NCBI RefSeq assembly: GCF_963678635.1
Contig: NC_087066.1
Location: 29,083,301 to 29,147,300 of the forward strand
Source of the DNA: Symsagittifera roscoffensis
Taxonomy: Eukaryota > Xenacoelomorpha > Acoela > Convolutidae
DNA: 64,000 nt
Direction of reading: 5' to 3'
Under the pieces are notes generated by a model that ran no database searches, was not told where the DNA came from, and saw nothing but the letters and a program-made list of their open reading frames with translations. Numbering within the stretch: position 1 is the first letter of the stretch; each line of letters opens with the position of its first letter. Made by a program: the position numbers and the translations under genes. Positions 35,576 through 47,000 of the stretch are shown here, one piece after another.

Positions 35576-37622
35576 TCAGAAATGAAGAGTTCGGCCGGTT
35601 AGTTTGTGTATGTGTAAAACTTTTATTACAAATACAAGAGCGTCGAGTAAAAACTTGACGAAAAAGAAAGAGGTGAATATGATTCCGCATCTTTCTAAAT
35701 AGTACTGTATTGTACCAAAAATACGAGTGTACTCGTTCTTCCAAAAATCAGGCGAGATAAGATAGTCTAAGTATATGTTTTGCGTAGATCCGTATTGACT
35801 ACTCGAGTCCGGATAGAAGTGTTTTCTTGCATTAAGAAAAATTTGAGATTCTTTTTGTAAAATACTCTTCATTTCAGAGTGATCAGTAATCATGTACCAA
35901 AATTTTTGCATTTGTGCATAAGTGTAAATAGAAGCATCATGACTAGATGCAAGAGAGTGTTTTACTTGCCGTATAGTTTCTTTCGGCCTAAAAAGATCTG
36001 GACCTTTTACTCTAGTAATAGAGGGTGTGAGCTCGATCCAAGAATTATCGTTATCAACATCTAGTTGATGAAGATTTAAACGTTTATCGGAGCAGTTTTG
36101 TTGATCTGCCAATTTAAAAGTTTGTCGAGTGATCGGGTCGACGAAATGAATTTTCTCGCGATACATAATTGGTATCCCATTATAGCATGCATCTATTAAT
36201 TTTAATGGAGAATAAAGTTTTGGGCAGTGATAGAGCCAGGCAACATTGCCATTGGTCTCAAAAGCATAGACCCATTTTGGTTCAAAAAATAGCCAGCTAA
36301 ACGCGGGCTTTCGATAGAGAGCATTAAAGTATTGAGAATCATGGAGCATTCTAACTCACATTGATTCGTTAAAAGTACCAATTCGGCAGTTCGAAGCATG
36401 TAAAAGCTTCGAAAAAAAATCTAATCTAGTTTTGTTCCTAGATGAGCTTCGTAGTCTATTTGTCCCGGTGCAAAGGGATAATTTTCATTTTTTGCGTATT
36501 TTACAAAAGTCAAATCTGGTTCCGAATGAATAATTCATGTATTAGCACTCGGGTTTATTTGTAAACCGGTATCCATATTAAAACCGTTTTGGTATGCTAT
36601 GAACAATGATTTGTATTGGGTCGGGTAGACTATTTTTGGGTGTCCACATGAAGTTGTGGTTTATTTAGTGTTTTTAGCATAAGTTGTTGAGTGTCTCTAC
36701 CTCGAGTATGGTTGTTGGATATTTTAGTAAAAGAGTCTTTTACAATATAATAATTTTCCTTATTTTGAATTATTTTTGCTTCGAAATTTTTGGGAAACGA
36801 AAAAATGCAGTTTTCGGGCTCGTTCCAAGTATATGAAAAAGGGTCGAGTGATGTTGTTTCACATCCGTTTTCATATACAGGACAAGGTAATGGAATGTTT
36901 TGCCAGTTATTAACAGTGCCATTGTTTAGATTCACAGTTAAGGAAATAATTTGCATGTATGATTCGAAAGTAGCCAAATGGATCCAAGAACCATCGCTGC
37001 ATTCGTTGTGATATTTGCCATCAATTTTGCCTCTATTTGTATTTGTGACAATTTTTTTGTCGGAGCGAAAAGGAATATTTATTGAGTATCCGAAGTTAAC
37101 ATATCCCCGTTCGGCGGCGTGCTTTCAAGTATCAGGGGAAATGTGTATATCAGTTGTGATTATATTTTGGCGAGCGTCTATTCCGCTTGAATCGAAAGAA
37201 TCACAAAACCATCGGATAGATTGGTGTTTTATACGACACATTGTCGCGTTAATTTTTGTACTATAATGCCGTTGGTAAAGAGTAACCTCGGCTGTTGTAG
37301 TTTCGATAGTTTCAGGTTGTATTTTGCAGGGAGCTACTTTATTAAGTGAGAACATTTTATTCGATGTCGTAAGTTGACAATCAAAATGCGCAATTCTTAG
37401 AACTTTTGCTGTATTAGCGTAGAGATTGTCCTCTGGATTAAAAGCGCAGATTTGTTGGGGAAATATTAAAAGAGTGTATGTAGCTCACCAAAAAAATTTT
37501 AGTTTTAGACGGCGGCGGAAAAAAGAAATTATACTTACTTTCAGCAAATCATCGATTATTTGGTCCGTTGATTGATCAAGGTCCATTATTTCACCTTCTT
37601 CGAGATCGGTGATTTTAGACAT
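35576..37622 (-). pseudogene. env: Envelope glycoprotein-like gene, spliced leader, broken
   Basis: A 28-codon leader exon (37622..37539, starting MSKITDLEEGEIMD) ends at donor AAA|GTAAGT. The body resumes after a short intron whose acceptor is ambiguous (GTGAG at 37494 or CCAGAG at 37431, intron 45 or 108 nt). Visible parts in order: a hydrophobic stretch with FPQQICAF, a cysteine-rich ectodomain with ATMCRIKHQSIRWFCDSF and NIPLPCPVYENGC, further ectodomain, and a hydrophobic C-terminal segment near 35640 (FFFVKFLLDALVFVIKVL) typical of a membrane anchor. Breaks: in-frame TGA at about 37125, stop at 36630, further stops at about 36535 and 36425, and a frameshift near 36260. Cysteine spacing recalls chuvirus-type G proteins and related env genes of metazoan retroelements, judged by eye only. 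Confidence 0.55.
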
Positions 37623-38262
37623 TCTTTTTGAAGTTTATTGATTTTCGCAATTGCTGAGAAGTATCAGAGGAAGGTTTTGGAGGTTGAGAAGTTTTTGAAA
37701 GAATGATTCTCGGCTTATTTTTGCTGGTTTATGTAGATCAGATTCTGATAAAATTTGTTTGTGTAAGACAGGTTTTAGCAAAGCCGGCTGTTCATTTATA
37801 ATTGACATACTATACTGTGCCGTATGTGTTTTTACTGGCACGTGTCTACGGCCGTTGGGAGGGGTTTAGTTTGCAAGTTAGGACGGTAGTGATAAGCATG
37901 TTTGCTGATTTTTCAACCATATGTTTGAGTTTGCAAATAACCATATGTTATCACCATTTGGTCAGAGATTAGTACTTTAGTAGAAGCTTTCGTCTTGAAT
38001 TTATTAACTACTAACTAATTGAAATTATGGCTACAAAAGATGATTCCGATAACTGGCTCAAGTATCCAGAAAAATTAGAGCCTCTGAAAAATATTCCGCT
38101 TTGGGATGTAAGCAATGAGAAAAAGGAGGAGAGAAAAAAAATATTTGAGTTTATGTATAATTCAGATCTCCTTATTTCAAGGGTAGAGTACCTACTATTC
38201 ACGAACGAAAATTATTTGTTCGAGGTTCCGCTTTTGCGGGAAGCCGAATGGTGGTCAGCCCA
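37010..38262. repeat. 1,253-bp tandem duplication, unit 1
   Basis: Repeated immediately downstream at a constant 1,253-bp offset with no differences noticed by eye. Every reading frame inside is translated identically in both units. The junctions (GTGAT|ATTTGCC, CAAAT|ATTTGCC, CAAAT|AATAAA) share only AT or AAT, which indicates microhomology. The unit holds the N-terminal env part and leader on the minus strand and the start of an unknown plus-strand exon. Confidence 0.9.
38027..38262 (+). pseudogene. Truncated first copy of the plus-strand exon
   Basis: Identical to the first 236 nt of the exon at 39280 (starting MATKDDSDNWLKYP), but it is cut at the duplication junction after EAEWWSAQ and runs into antisense env sequence. 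Confidence 0.8.
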
Positions 38263-39515
38263 AATATTTGCCATCAATTTTGCCTCTATTTGTATTTGTG
38301 ACAATTTTTTTGTCGGAGCGAAAAGGAATATTTATTGAGTATCCGAAGTTAACATATCCCCGTTCGGCGGCGTGCTTTCAAGTATCAGGGGAAATGTGTA
38401 TATCAGTTGTGATTATATTTTGGCGAGCGTCTATTCCGCTTGAATCGAAAGAATCACAAAACCATCGGATAGATTGGTGTTTTATACGACACATTGTCGC
38501 GTTAATTTTTGTACTATAATGCCGTTGGTAAAGAGTAACCTCGGCTGTTGTAGTTTCGATAGTTTCAGGTTGTATTTTGCAGGGAGCTACTTTATTAAGT
38601 GAGAACATTTTATTCGATGTCGTAAGTTGACAATCAAAATGCGCAATTCTTAGAACTTTTGCTGTATTAGCGTAGAGATTGTCCTCTGGATTAAAAGCGC
38701 AGATTTGTTGGGGAAATATTAAAAGAGTGTATGTAGCTCACCAAAAAAATTTTAGTTTTAGACGGCGGCGGAAAAAAGAAATTATACTTACTTTCAGCAA
38801 ATCATCGATTATTTGGTCCGTTGATTGATCAAGGTCCATTATTTCACCTTCTTCGAGATCGGTGATTTTAGACATTCTTTTTGAAGTTTATTGATTTTCG
38901 CAATTGCTGAGAAGTATCAGAGGAAGGTTTTGGAGGTTGAGAAGTTTTTGAAAGAATGATTCTCGGCTTATTTTTGCTGGTTTATGTAGATCAGATTCTG
39001 ATAAAATTTGTTTGTGTAAGACAGGTTTTAGCAAAGCCGGCTGTTCATTTATAATTGACATACTATACTGTGCCGTATGTGTTTTTACTGGCACGTGTCT
39101 ACGGCCGTTGGGAGGGGTTTAGTTTGCAAGTTAGGACGGTAGTGATAAGCATGTTTGCTGATTTTTCAACCATATGTTTGAGTTTGCAAATAACCATATG
39201 TTATCACCATTTGGTCAGAGATTAGTACTTTAGTAGAAGCTTTCGTCTTGAATTTATTAACTACTAACTAATTGAAATTATGGCTACAAAAGATGATTCC
39301 GATAACTGGCTCAAGTATCCAGAAAAATTAGAGCCTCTGAAAAATATTCCGCTTTGGGATGTAAGCAATGAGAAAAAGGAGGAGAGAAAAAAAATATTTG
39401 AGTTTATGTATAATTCAGATCTCCTTATTTCAAGGGTAGAGTACCTACTATTCACGAACGAAAATTATTTGTTCGAGGTTCCGCTTTTGCGGGAAGCCGA
39501 ATGGTGGTCAGCCCA
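38263..39515. repeat. 1,253-bp tandem duplication, unit 2
   Basis: Second copy of the unit. It carries a second env leader exon (38875..38792) and N-terminal env segment ending at the junction, so this env copy has no C terminus. Confidence 0.9.
38876..39279. promoter_or_regulatory. Putative divergent promoter region of the cassette
   Basis: The intergenic stretch between a minus-strand start (38875) and a plus-strand start (39280). It is duplicated in unit 1 at 37623..38026. The inverted words ACCATATG near 39170 and CCATATGTTATC near 39200 stand out. No defined TATA box is called. The promoter role is inferred from the divergent arrangement only. Confidence 0.3.
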
Positions 39516-39630
39516 AATAATAAAATTCAATTTGGATAGGAATGCTGATATCATGTCCAATTGTTGGGAGGAAATTGATCAACTGTCCAGCGATTCAATA
39601 GAGTTGATCGGTCTTCTCCTTGGTGAGGAT
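39280..39630 (+). CDS. Unknown spliced gene, first exon, divergent from the env leader
   Basis: ATG in the context GAAATTATGGCT opens 117 codons that end exactly at donor GAGGAT|GTGAGT (phase 0). The protein is acidic and helical with Trp: MATKDDSDNWLKYPEKLEPL, IPLWDVSNEKKEERKK, REAEWWSAQIIKFNLDRNAD and ELIGLLLGED. No signal peptide or known domain was recognised. It lies 404 bp from, and divergent to, the minus-strand env leader ATG (38875), so the two may have shared a promoter region. No matching downstream exon was found before the flanking repeat DNA, so only this exon seems to have been carried in the insertion. The coding call rests on frame length, codon quality and the donor. Confidence 0.45.
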
Positions 39631-39707
39631 GTGAGTATACTTTTGACCATTTTTTTACAATTTCAATAATACAGTTATTTTTTGACATAAATGTTTTTGT
39701 TTCGTAA

Positions 39708-39761
39708 AACTAAGACAACAGTAAAAACATAGAAACTAATGTTTTTACTGTTGTCTTAGTT
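39708..39761. repeat. Perfect 23-bp stem hairpin with 8-nt loop
   Basis: Left arm 39708..39730 (AACTAAGACAACAGT...) and right arm 39739..39761 are exact reverse complements around the loop AGAAACTA. It sits about 80 bp after the donor of the plus-strand exon, near the right edge of the foreign cassette. Confidence 0.85.
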
Positions 39762-39822
39762 CTATAGAAGCATGTTCATGGAGAACGGACGAGAGAAGCT
39801 AGATATGCTAAAAAGAATTACA

Positions 39823-39915
39823 ATGGCGTGACAAACATATTTGGTTTTCGTAAAACCACTCGTTACACTAATATTTTGAAGCTTGTGTGAGGTGGGGGGA
39901 AAAGGAAAAAGAGCC
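39823..39915 (-). mobile_element. Truncated family 1 element
   Basis: Only the part from ACAAACATATTTGG to GGGGAAAAGGAAAAAGAGCC is present, corresponding to the right half of the element at 15881..16081. Similarity between the two large duplicated blocks begins here, so this marks the left edge of the third block. Confidence 0.7.
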
Positions 39916-39954
39916 GAAGAATTTTATTCAAACTTAGGGTTTGCAGAATAGTCG

Positions 39955-40440
39955 ATAATTTTTTTTCCATAAATCAGCCTTATAATGGACAAGCTTTTCA
40001 CGTTTTGGCAACTCAATAATATGAGCATCTGATTATGTCAATTTGAACATTTGTGAACAACTCAATATATCATAACCTATTGCATTAAGTAGAAGCTGAA
40101 ACAGGCACTAATTCCATCAACAACGGCCAGCAAACAATTATTGAGCAAAAACTGAACTAGATTTAATTTAGTTGAAGATTTAGGTTCAAAAGTTAAAGGG
40201 TTTTCATGTTAAGTTAAAAAATTGTGATCAAACCAACTCAAAAATTCATATCAAATGACTACAATATAAAACGTACGTATAGTTACTGCCTGTTCAGCTT
40301 CTACTTATTGCAATAGGCTATGATATATTGAGTTGTTCAAAAATATTCAAATTGACGAGAGTTGGATCAGATGCTCATATTTTTGAGTTGCTAAAACTTG
40401 AAAAACTTGTCTATTAAAATGCCGATTGATGCAAAAATGC
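39955..40440. repeat. Large near-palindrome with arms of about 150 bp
   Basis: The left arm (TTTCCATAAATCAGCCTTAT, TTTTGGCAACTCAATAATATG, TTGAACATTTGTGAACAACT) is the diverged reverse complement of the right arm (AGTTGTTCAAAAATATTCAA, GAGTTGCTAAAACTTG, TGCCGATTGATGC). The equivalent site at about 16115 has only the outer left-arm part followed directly by ACGCGTTATTATAG. Confidence 0.65.
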
Positions 40441-40641
40441 ATTGCAATTTTTACGCGTTATTATAGTGGAAAACATTGACAAAAGCTTATGAAATTTTTG
40501 ACCGTAAGAGTCGCCCTCTCCCACATTTATGTTTTTTATTTGTTTCACGAGCTATAATGGCTGAACACTTTATGTCATGATGTCAAGTTTGAAAAACAAA
40601 CGAATTCACAATAATTAGTTTGTTGACCGTTAAAAAAAAGA

Positions 40642-40840
40642 GGCTCTTTTTCCTTTCCCCCCAACTCATACGACCCTCAATTTTTAGGTCTAACGAGTGT
40701 TTTTACAAGGTTAATTATGAAAACCAAATATGTTTGTCATGGCCTAATTAATCTGCATGTCAATTTTCATGACAATTGGACAAGGTGAACAGTAAAGTTA
40801 ATTTAAACAATTTGCAGGTGAGGGCAAAAATAAAGAGCCC
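40642..40840 (+). mobile_element. Family 1 element about 160 bp upstream of the intact protease start
   Basis: GGCTCTTTTTCCTTTCCCCC at the left, AAAGAGCCCC at the right. Its position relative to exon 1 matches the copy at 16377. It sits within the probable promoter region of the intact gene. Confidence 0.75.
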
Positions 40841-41000
40841 CAAAAGTGTACTGTGAACTGAAAACTGAAGAATTCGCGGGAGGTATTTTGCATGACTCTT
40901 ACAAAATTTGCGGGAGAGGTTGCTTTAAAATTCAATGCAATTGGATTTATTTCATTTCAAATCTTATGTAGCCTGGGTTTCATTAAAAATTGTCCTGTAA

Positions 41001-44000
41001 ATGTTGCTTTTTGTGTCACTTATTTCAATTTTTTTGTTGAATTTTGATTCATTCGAGATTCCGAAGAGAGCTATCATAAATGGAAAGGCGACTTCATACA
41101 AACCGTTTTATATTGGCGTTACAACTGATCAACTGCAAGGTTCTGTTTGCGGAGGAACTTTTATCTCGACTAAATATGTCCTAACAGCAGCACACTGTCT
41201 CATCAAAGGTGGCTATCGCTCGACAGGAGTAAAGGTGGTCTTCCAGAAGTACCATAAACCACATCATTATGGCTCGGGTAAAAAGTACAACGTTAAACAG
41301 TTCTGGACGCATAGCGACTACACCGAAAAAGGGTACAAAGTTTTGCCTCTTTTTCGTCTAGGATCATCATACAAGTTCCACGCGTGACAATACAAGTCAC
41401 GACACTATGATGCATAATTTCACGACACGTTTGTTGATTTTACGGCGCGTAGTGTTTTGACGATAAGAGCGAACAAAATGGGGACTCATTTCAGTTTCCC
41501 ATCTTCTCATATAACGACCAAAAAATATTCTGCACCCGCGAGCATCTTTAATTGCTTTTTTGGTCTGAACTCTTTTGGTCTGAACTTTTTTGGAAGAATA
41601 CGGAATATTTTTGCTCGGTGAGTTTTTTTATTCAGTCAATTTTCACCGATCGAAATAATAGTTTTCAACTGATTTTTTTTACCCCATTGAAGAAATCGAC
41701 TTCTTGTGTAAAAGTTCAAAAGATAAAAGAAATTTTACCTCCAATTAGTTTCTGTAAGGTTCTTGGGGTTTCAAAATTGCCAAGAACCTTTTCTTGATTT
41801 CTTACATTAGCTGATTCTCAGATCTGAGTTTCTCTATTTTACATTAAAATAAGAATTTGAAACTTTTTGATCTGAAATTTGGATCTGAAGTAGAAAAGTT
41901 TAGATCTGAAATTACCATGAAAAACAAAATTTGCATCTATAATTAGATCTGAAAAACCCTTTGTCAAATTATAATTTATGCATTTAGAGCAAACATTTAA
42001 ATTGTTTTTGATGTTCATGTAATACAGAATTCTGTTGAGAGTAACTAGCAGCAAAAAAAAACAACTTCGGAAAAATTTCACAAACGTTCTTTTATTAAAG
42101 TTTTTGTTCAACTGTGATAATAAGTTTCCAAAATTTGTTAGAATACCTGTCAATTTTTTTAATTTTCGTGTGCTACTTATGCGTTTCCTATGTTTATATC
42201 ATGCTTGGGGAAACATAGTTTCGCAGTCTCTCATTGCACACTTTGTCGAATACCTGCTAGTAGCTAGCAGAAACTAGCAAACAGAAAAGTATCAAAATAT
42301 CAAAAATTGTGTCAGAATCATTGTTTTTTTTCAGATCTGAAATAACCAAGAAAAACTAAATTTTAGATCTGATATTATATCTGAAATCGATTATTTTAGA
42401 TCTGAAACAATCAAAAAACAAATTTTCTGGTCTAAAAAGATCTGAAAAAAACCATTTCTAAATTATCCAAGCGTTATTTCAACATTTCACAACCCATTTT
42501 AGATCTGAACTTTAGATTTGAAAAAAAAATTATTTCAGATTTGAATTAGAACATTTACTAAGACGGAGCGCTTTGCAGAATTTGTTCATACTACTGAGAG
42601 CGTAACGCGAATTTTTAATGCGTGGTAATTTATCCCTCACATTAAAATCGTTCCAAATTGAATTGAGGCTAGTTAGTCATATCGGTCGTAATAATTTCAT
42701 ACCACTCCACATTTCACACTTTAATTTTGTCCAGAATGTATAGGTTGTCAATATTTTTTCTAAGAACATTTTTTTGATACGATTTAAGGTACAGTCGGAT
42801 TATTCAGGGCTTTGCCCTGATATACGAGCAGTATTGCTACTTGTAGTCTCCAGCAAAAAAACCTCTACATAGCTAAAAAAAATTGTTTAATAGCAATTTT
42901 GCTTGTTCAAAAAGAACTAATTGAAAAAGGAATCAGATTTCGGCTCTTTTCCTGTTTTTTGTTTCCTTGTAAAATTTCTAAAAAGGGATATTTTTTCCTT
43001 TCCCCCACCTCACTCAAACATTAATTTTATGGTGTAACGAGTGGTTTTACAAGGTAAATATGAAGACCAAATATGTTTGTCATGGCCTAATTAGTCTGCA
43101 TGTCAATTTTCATAACAAACGGACAATGTGAACAGTAATCACAAATATAAAAATTTTGCAGGTGGGGGAAAAAAGAAAAAGAGCCCAAAAAAGTTGTTAA
43201 AAATGGGTACGGTCAGAAATATTTGTAGCTACTGTTCATACGTCGATGTGACATTGCTTGCACAGCTTAGAACATCAAAAGTTACTTTGAATAACTATTC
43301 GCATGAAAGCCTCAAATTTTTGAATAGCAAGTTAAAAGCCCGTTTTTGTTGTGGACAAGAAATTTATCAGCTGGTACGCTATTTTTGATGTTGATGACTT
43401 TCGAATGACTTATAACAATTACACTTTTTGTCAAGTAATTTTAGGAAAATGCGAATGGACTATGAATAAAAAGTTATTGCTTTCGTAAGACTTTTCTTCG
43501 TAGAATTAGCTCATTGGACGAAAACCTATTCCTAAAGAAGTGTTTCGTTCAATTCTACTCCCCTGATTTTTTTGCTGATGTTTATTTGCGTCACGACAAA
43601 ACTTAGCAATAAACTTTGTTTCATTTAGGCACAGTAATGATATTGCCCTGATTAAGTTGAAGTCGAAGAGTTATGTTTCCAAGAAAAAAGTTCTAGCTAT
43701 GTGCAAAAAAAGCTATTACAAGGACAAGGCATCATCTCTCTATGTAGTGGGGATGGGTGTTACTCAAGGAAACTCAAACTACTTTCCAAAACAACTTCAG
43801 AAAATTAGGCTAAAGGAAACTCAGGGAAACTGCTACTTTAAAAGCATCTTCAACCCGAAAAAACAAGTTTGCACTAAGCCGACGGACAAGTATCAGACCC
43901 AAGCCACTTGCCAAGGTTGCTCTTTTTTCTTGTCCCTATCGTCACTGTTCTCAATTTCAGTATCGCTGTGATCTGTTTATTATATCAATCTTATATTATT

Positions 44001-47000
44001 TTCAATTTTTAAATATTTGATTTTTTCTAAAACGCGAAAATGAAATCTGTAAAAAGAAACAAACGAATGTGTTAGCGTTAGCAACCGATTAGTTTTTAGT
44101 GCAATTTTTGCATGTTTGTTGGAAAACATTGTTTTTAAAAAATCAAAAGTTTTCTGCAGAAAAAAAAACAACACCAAAATTTGATGCGCAAGGAATTAGA
44201 TAGCAATTGATTTGAAAAAAAATGACTCTGGTGGACCCCTCTATTTTGTGAAAAACAAAAATCAAAAACTCTCTATGTGGTAAGCGATTCGATCAATTTT
44301 ATGCGAGTTATTTGTCCCATATAATTGGTTCCTAATACTTCTGAAGTATCCGAAAAAACTCATTTACTTCGCAGCAGAGAGTGAATAAAATGGTTAGGGC
44401 TCAAATGAACTGAGTAATTATTGTGAACAGATTTGTTTTTCATACGTTCATCGTATCAATACGCATATAGACATAACAAAAATTTGAAATCTGGGTTGAA
44501 TTTAAAAAATATCTCAATTTGGCAAATTTAAGACAATCAATTAGCGATGTATTTGGTGCTATTAACGCGTAAGCCAAAATGTAATCTGCCAAAAGTATAC
44601 TCGTTCACGTTTCTATTCGTTGAACAAAACCACATTGTTTTTTACGTAGTGTATCGGAGATGTTGGCTCTTTTGAACTCACCCTTTCGACTTATTGAGTT
44701 TTATGTTTGTTTTAAGTGCTATTGCGGATAAATCGGCGATGTTACGACAGAAAGAATGAAGAACAAATCTGTGTACAATTGTCGATTATTTCACCGCCCT
44801 AAAACTTTTTTACATTATGATAACCTAAGTTAAGCAAAATTAAAAATCAAAATTAAAGTTGATAAGGGAGAACTGGAAAAGAGATGAGATGTTTCAAAAA
44901 ACTTGAATTGTTTTCATTTACTAGAACACAGACCTTCAAAAAGCACGCCTATTTTTTTGTGTGTTCTAACCAAAAAAACTAACTTGAAACCTACAACAAC
45001 ACAATTTGAAACCTTACCCAAAAACAATTAACTTTCGATTCAACAAATTGATAAAATGCCGAAATAAATTCGAAAATATTTAAAATACTGAAAATCTAAT
45101 GTGAAAAAGAGTAGCCGGTTACTCTGCCAGTAGCACAAAATTTTCCGACTGGTCTTCAAAAAATACAAAAAAAAGCTTTTTCAATATGGTGTTGTGATAA
45201 AAAAAATGTCTTGAAAAACAAAAATAAGTTAAAAAGAAAAAATTTCAAAGTTTTCGTTTTTTTGCAGTTTTTTCTTGAACTTTCAAGTTTTTGATTCCCT
45301 AAGTTCCGCTAAAACTCCAGAAACTGCTTTTATTTAAAAAAATTTTCATGGCTTAAAAAGAAATTAAATTAGGCCTTCACGATCACGTTGTTAGCTCGAA
45401 AATAGATAAAAAATCAAAAACTTCAAACCGTTTTTTCTCGACATTGATAACAAGTTCGAACGACCACTGAAAGAGCTCTAGTTTGATACGCACTCAACCC
45501 AGTCTGATGATTATTTGTGGTACCTGCTTTTGGGTGGAAATTAAAAAGGAAAAAGCTAAAATGCACCCGAATTCCTTCCTCTTCATTCTTCCTCCTCCTG
45601 CCACCCCACCTTACATAAGCTTCAGTTTTATGTTGTAACGAGGGTTTTACCAGGTAAAATATGACACGTAAATTTTGCCTATGGCGATACCATTAGCCCA
45701 AGAAAATATTTTGAATTGCCAGAGAGATGCCAACAATATAACTGTTATTAGTTTTAGCTGCGAAACTGTCAAAACTTAATTAAGCTGTAAAAGTCAAAAC
45801 TACAGCAAAGAAAACCTTTTACAGAAAAACAGAGGTTTATTGGCTTTTTTCACTCCCTCAGTCCCCACATTTGATTTTCAACTTTTATAAATTATTTTAA
45901 CATTGTCATAATGCCTTGAGTTTTGGCATGGTGAGCAAACTAGCAATTGTGAACCGATTTTGTCTTCATACTTCACATTATGATATCACATATACAGTCT
46001 TTATAGCGCGTAAAACAGCTATAAAATGTAAAATTTGAAGTGTCGGTTTTTCCAATTTCCCAACCCTCGCGTTTCAATTGAATTGATGCACTGCAGTCTT
46101 GATATAACGCTCAAAAGTTACATAAACTACGTCCTTTTAGCCTTCAAAATTCCAATACTTAACAGCAGGTGTTTTTTTCTCATCCCGAGCTAGCCTTGTG
46201 TATAGAAAATGAGGTGAGAACTAAAATTAGGATCTTTTGAGAACCACTCTGCCTAGTAAATTTGAATTTTTGGGCTTTTTTAATTTGCTCCAACTCTTAA
46301 CTTTTACCGATCGCTCTAAAAGCTGACCATGCGGACTGATAGAACTGAAATTTAATCGTTACTTCAAAAAATGGCTCTTTTTCCTTTTTTCCCCAGCACG
46401 AATTTTCACTATTAATTTCTCTGTTCTGATTGTCTGATTGTTACAAAATTTGGCAAACAAATTTGGTGCATCTAGCTTTATAAAATCACCTTGTTAGGTC
46501 AGAAAAAAAGAGCCAAATTTTGTCTTGAAAATGATACAAGACTGTTCGTATCAGGGTAAAGCCCTGAATGTTCCGACTGCCTTTTCAGGTCTAAGAAGCA
46601 GTAATAACATGAAAAACAAAAATGTATAAAAAAAGAAAATAAAAGAAATAAAATGAAAAGCATTTTGTAAAAAAAAATTAAAAATTTATGTAAAAACATC
46701 CCCCCATACGTCATATTTAGTACAAATTGATAGATTTCGCTCTTATTAACTATTCAATTATCCATATAAGCTTCCTCGAACCAATTTGGAAGGATTTCTA
46801 AGACGGATTAAATCTCGCTTACGCGTTAATAGCGCGAAATTTATCGCGCGTTAATTGTCCCAAATCGGCCAAAATGGAATTTTTTAAATCCCCATGAATT
46901 CACGAAAAAAGATCAAAGGTGAAGTATCTTTTCAAATTTAAGCTCAAGGCATCAATACTTTTGAATGATGCAAAAAATACGTCAAAAATGGCTAGTTAAA

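Noticed and set aside
46499-46714. Hydrophobic minus-strand frame of 71 codons
   Set aside because: It covers the arm of a family 3 element. The hydrophobic run comes from antisense of an A-rich segment.
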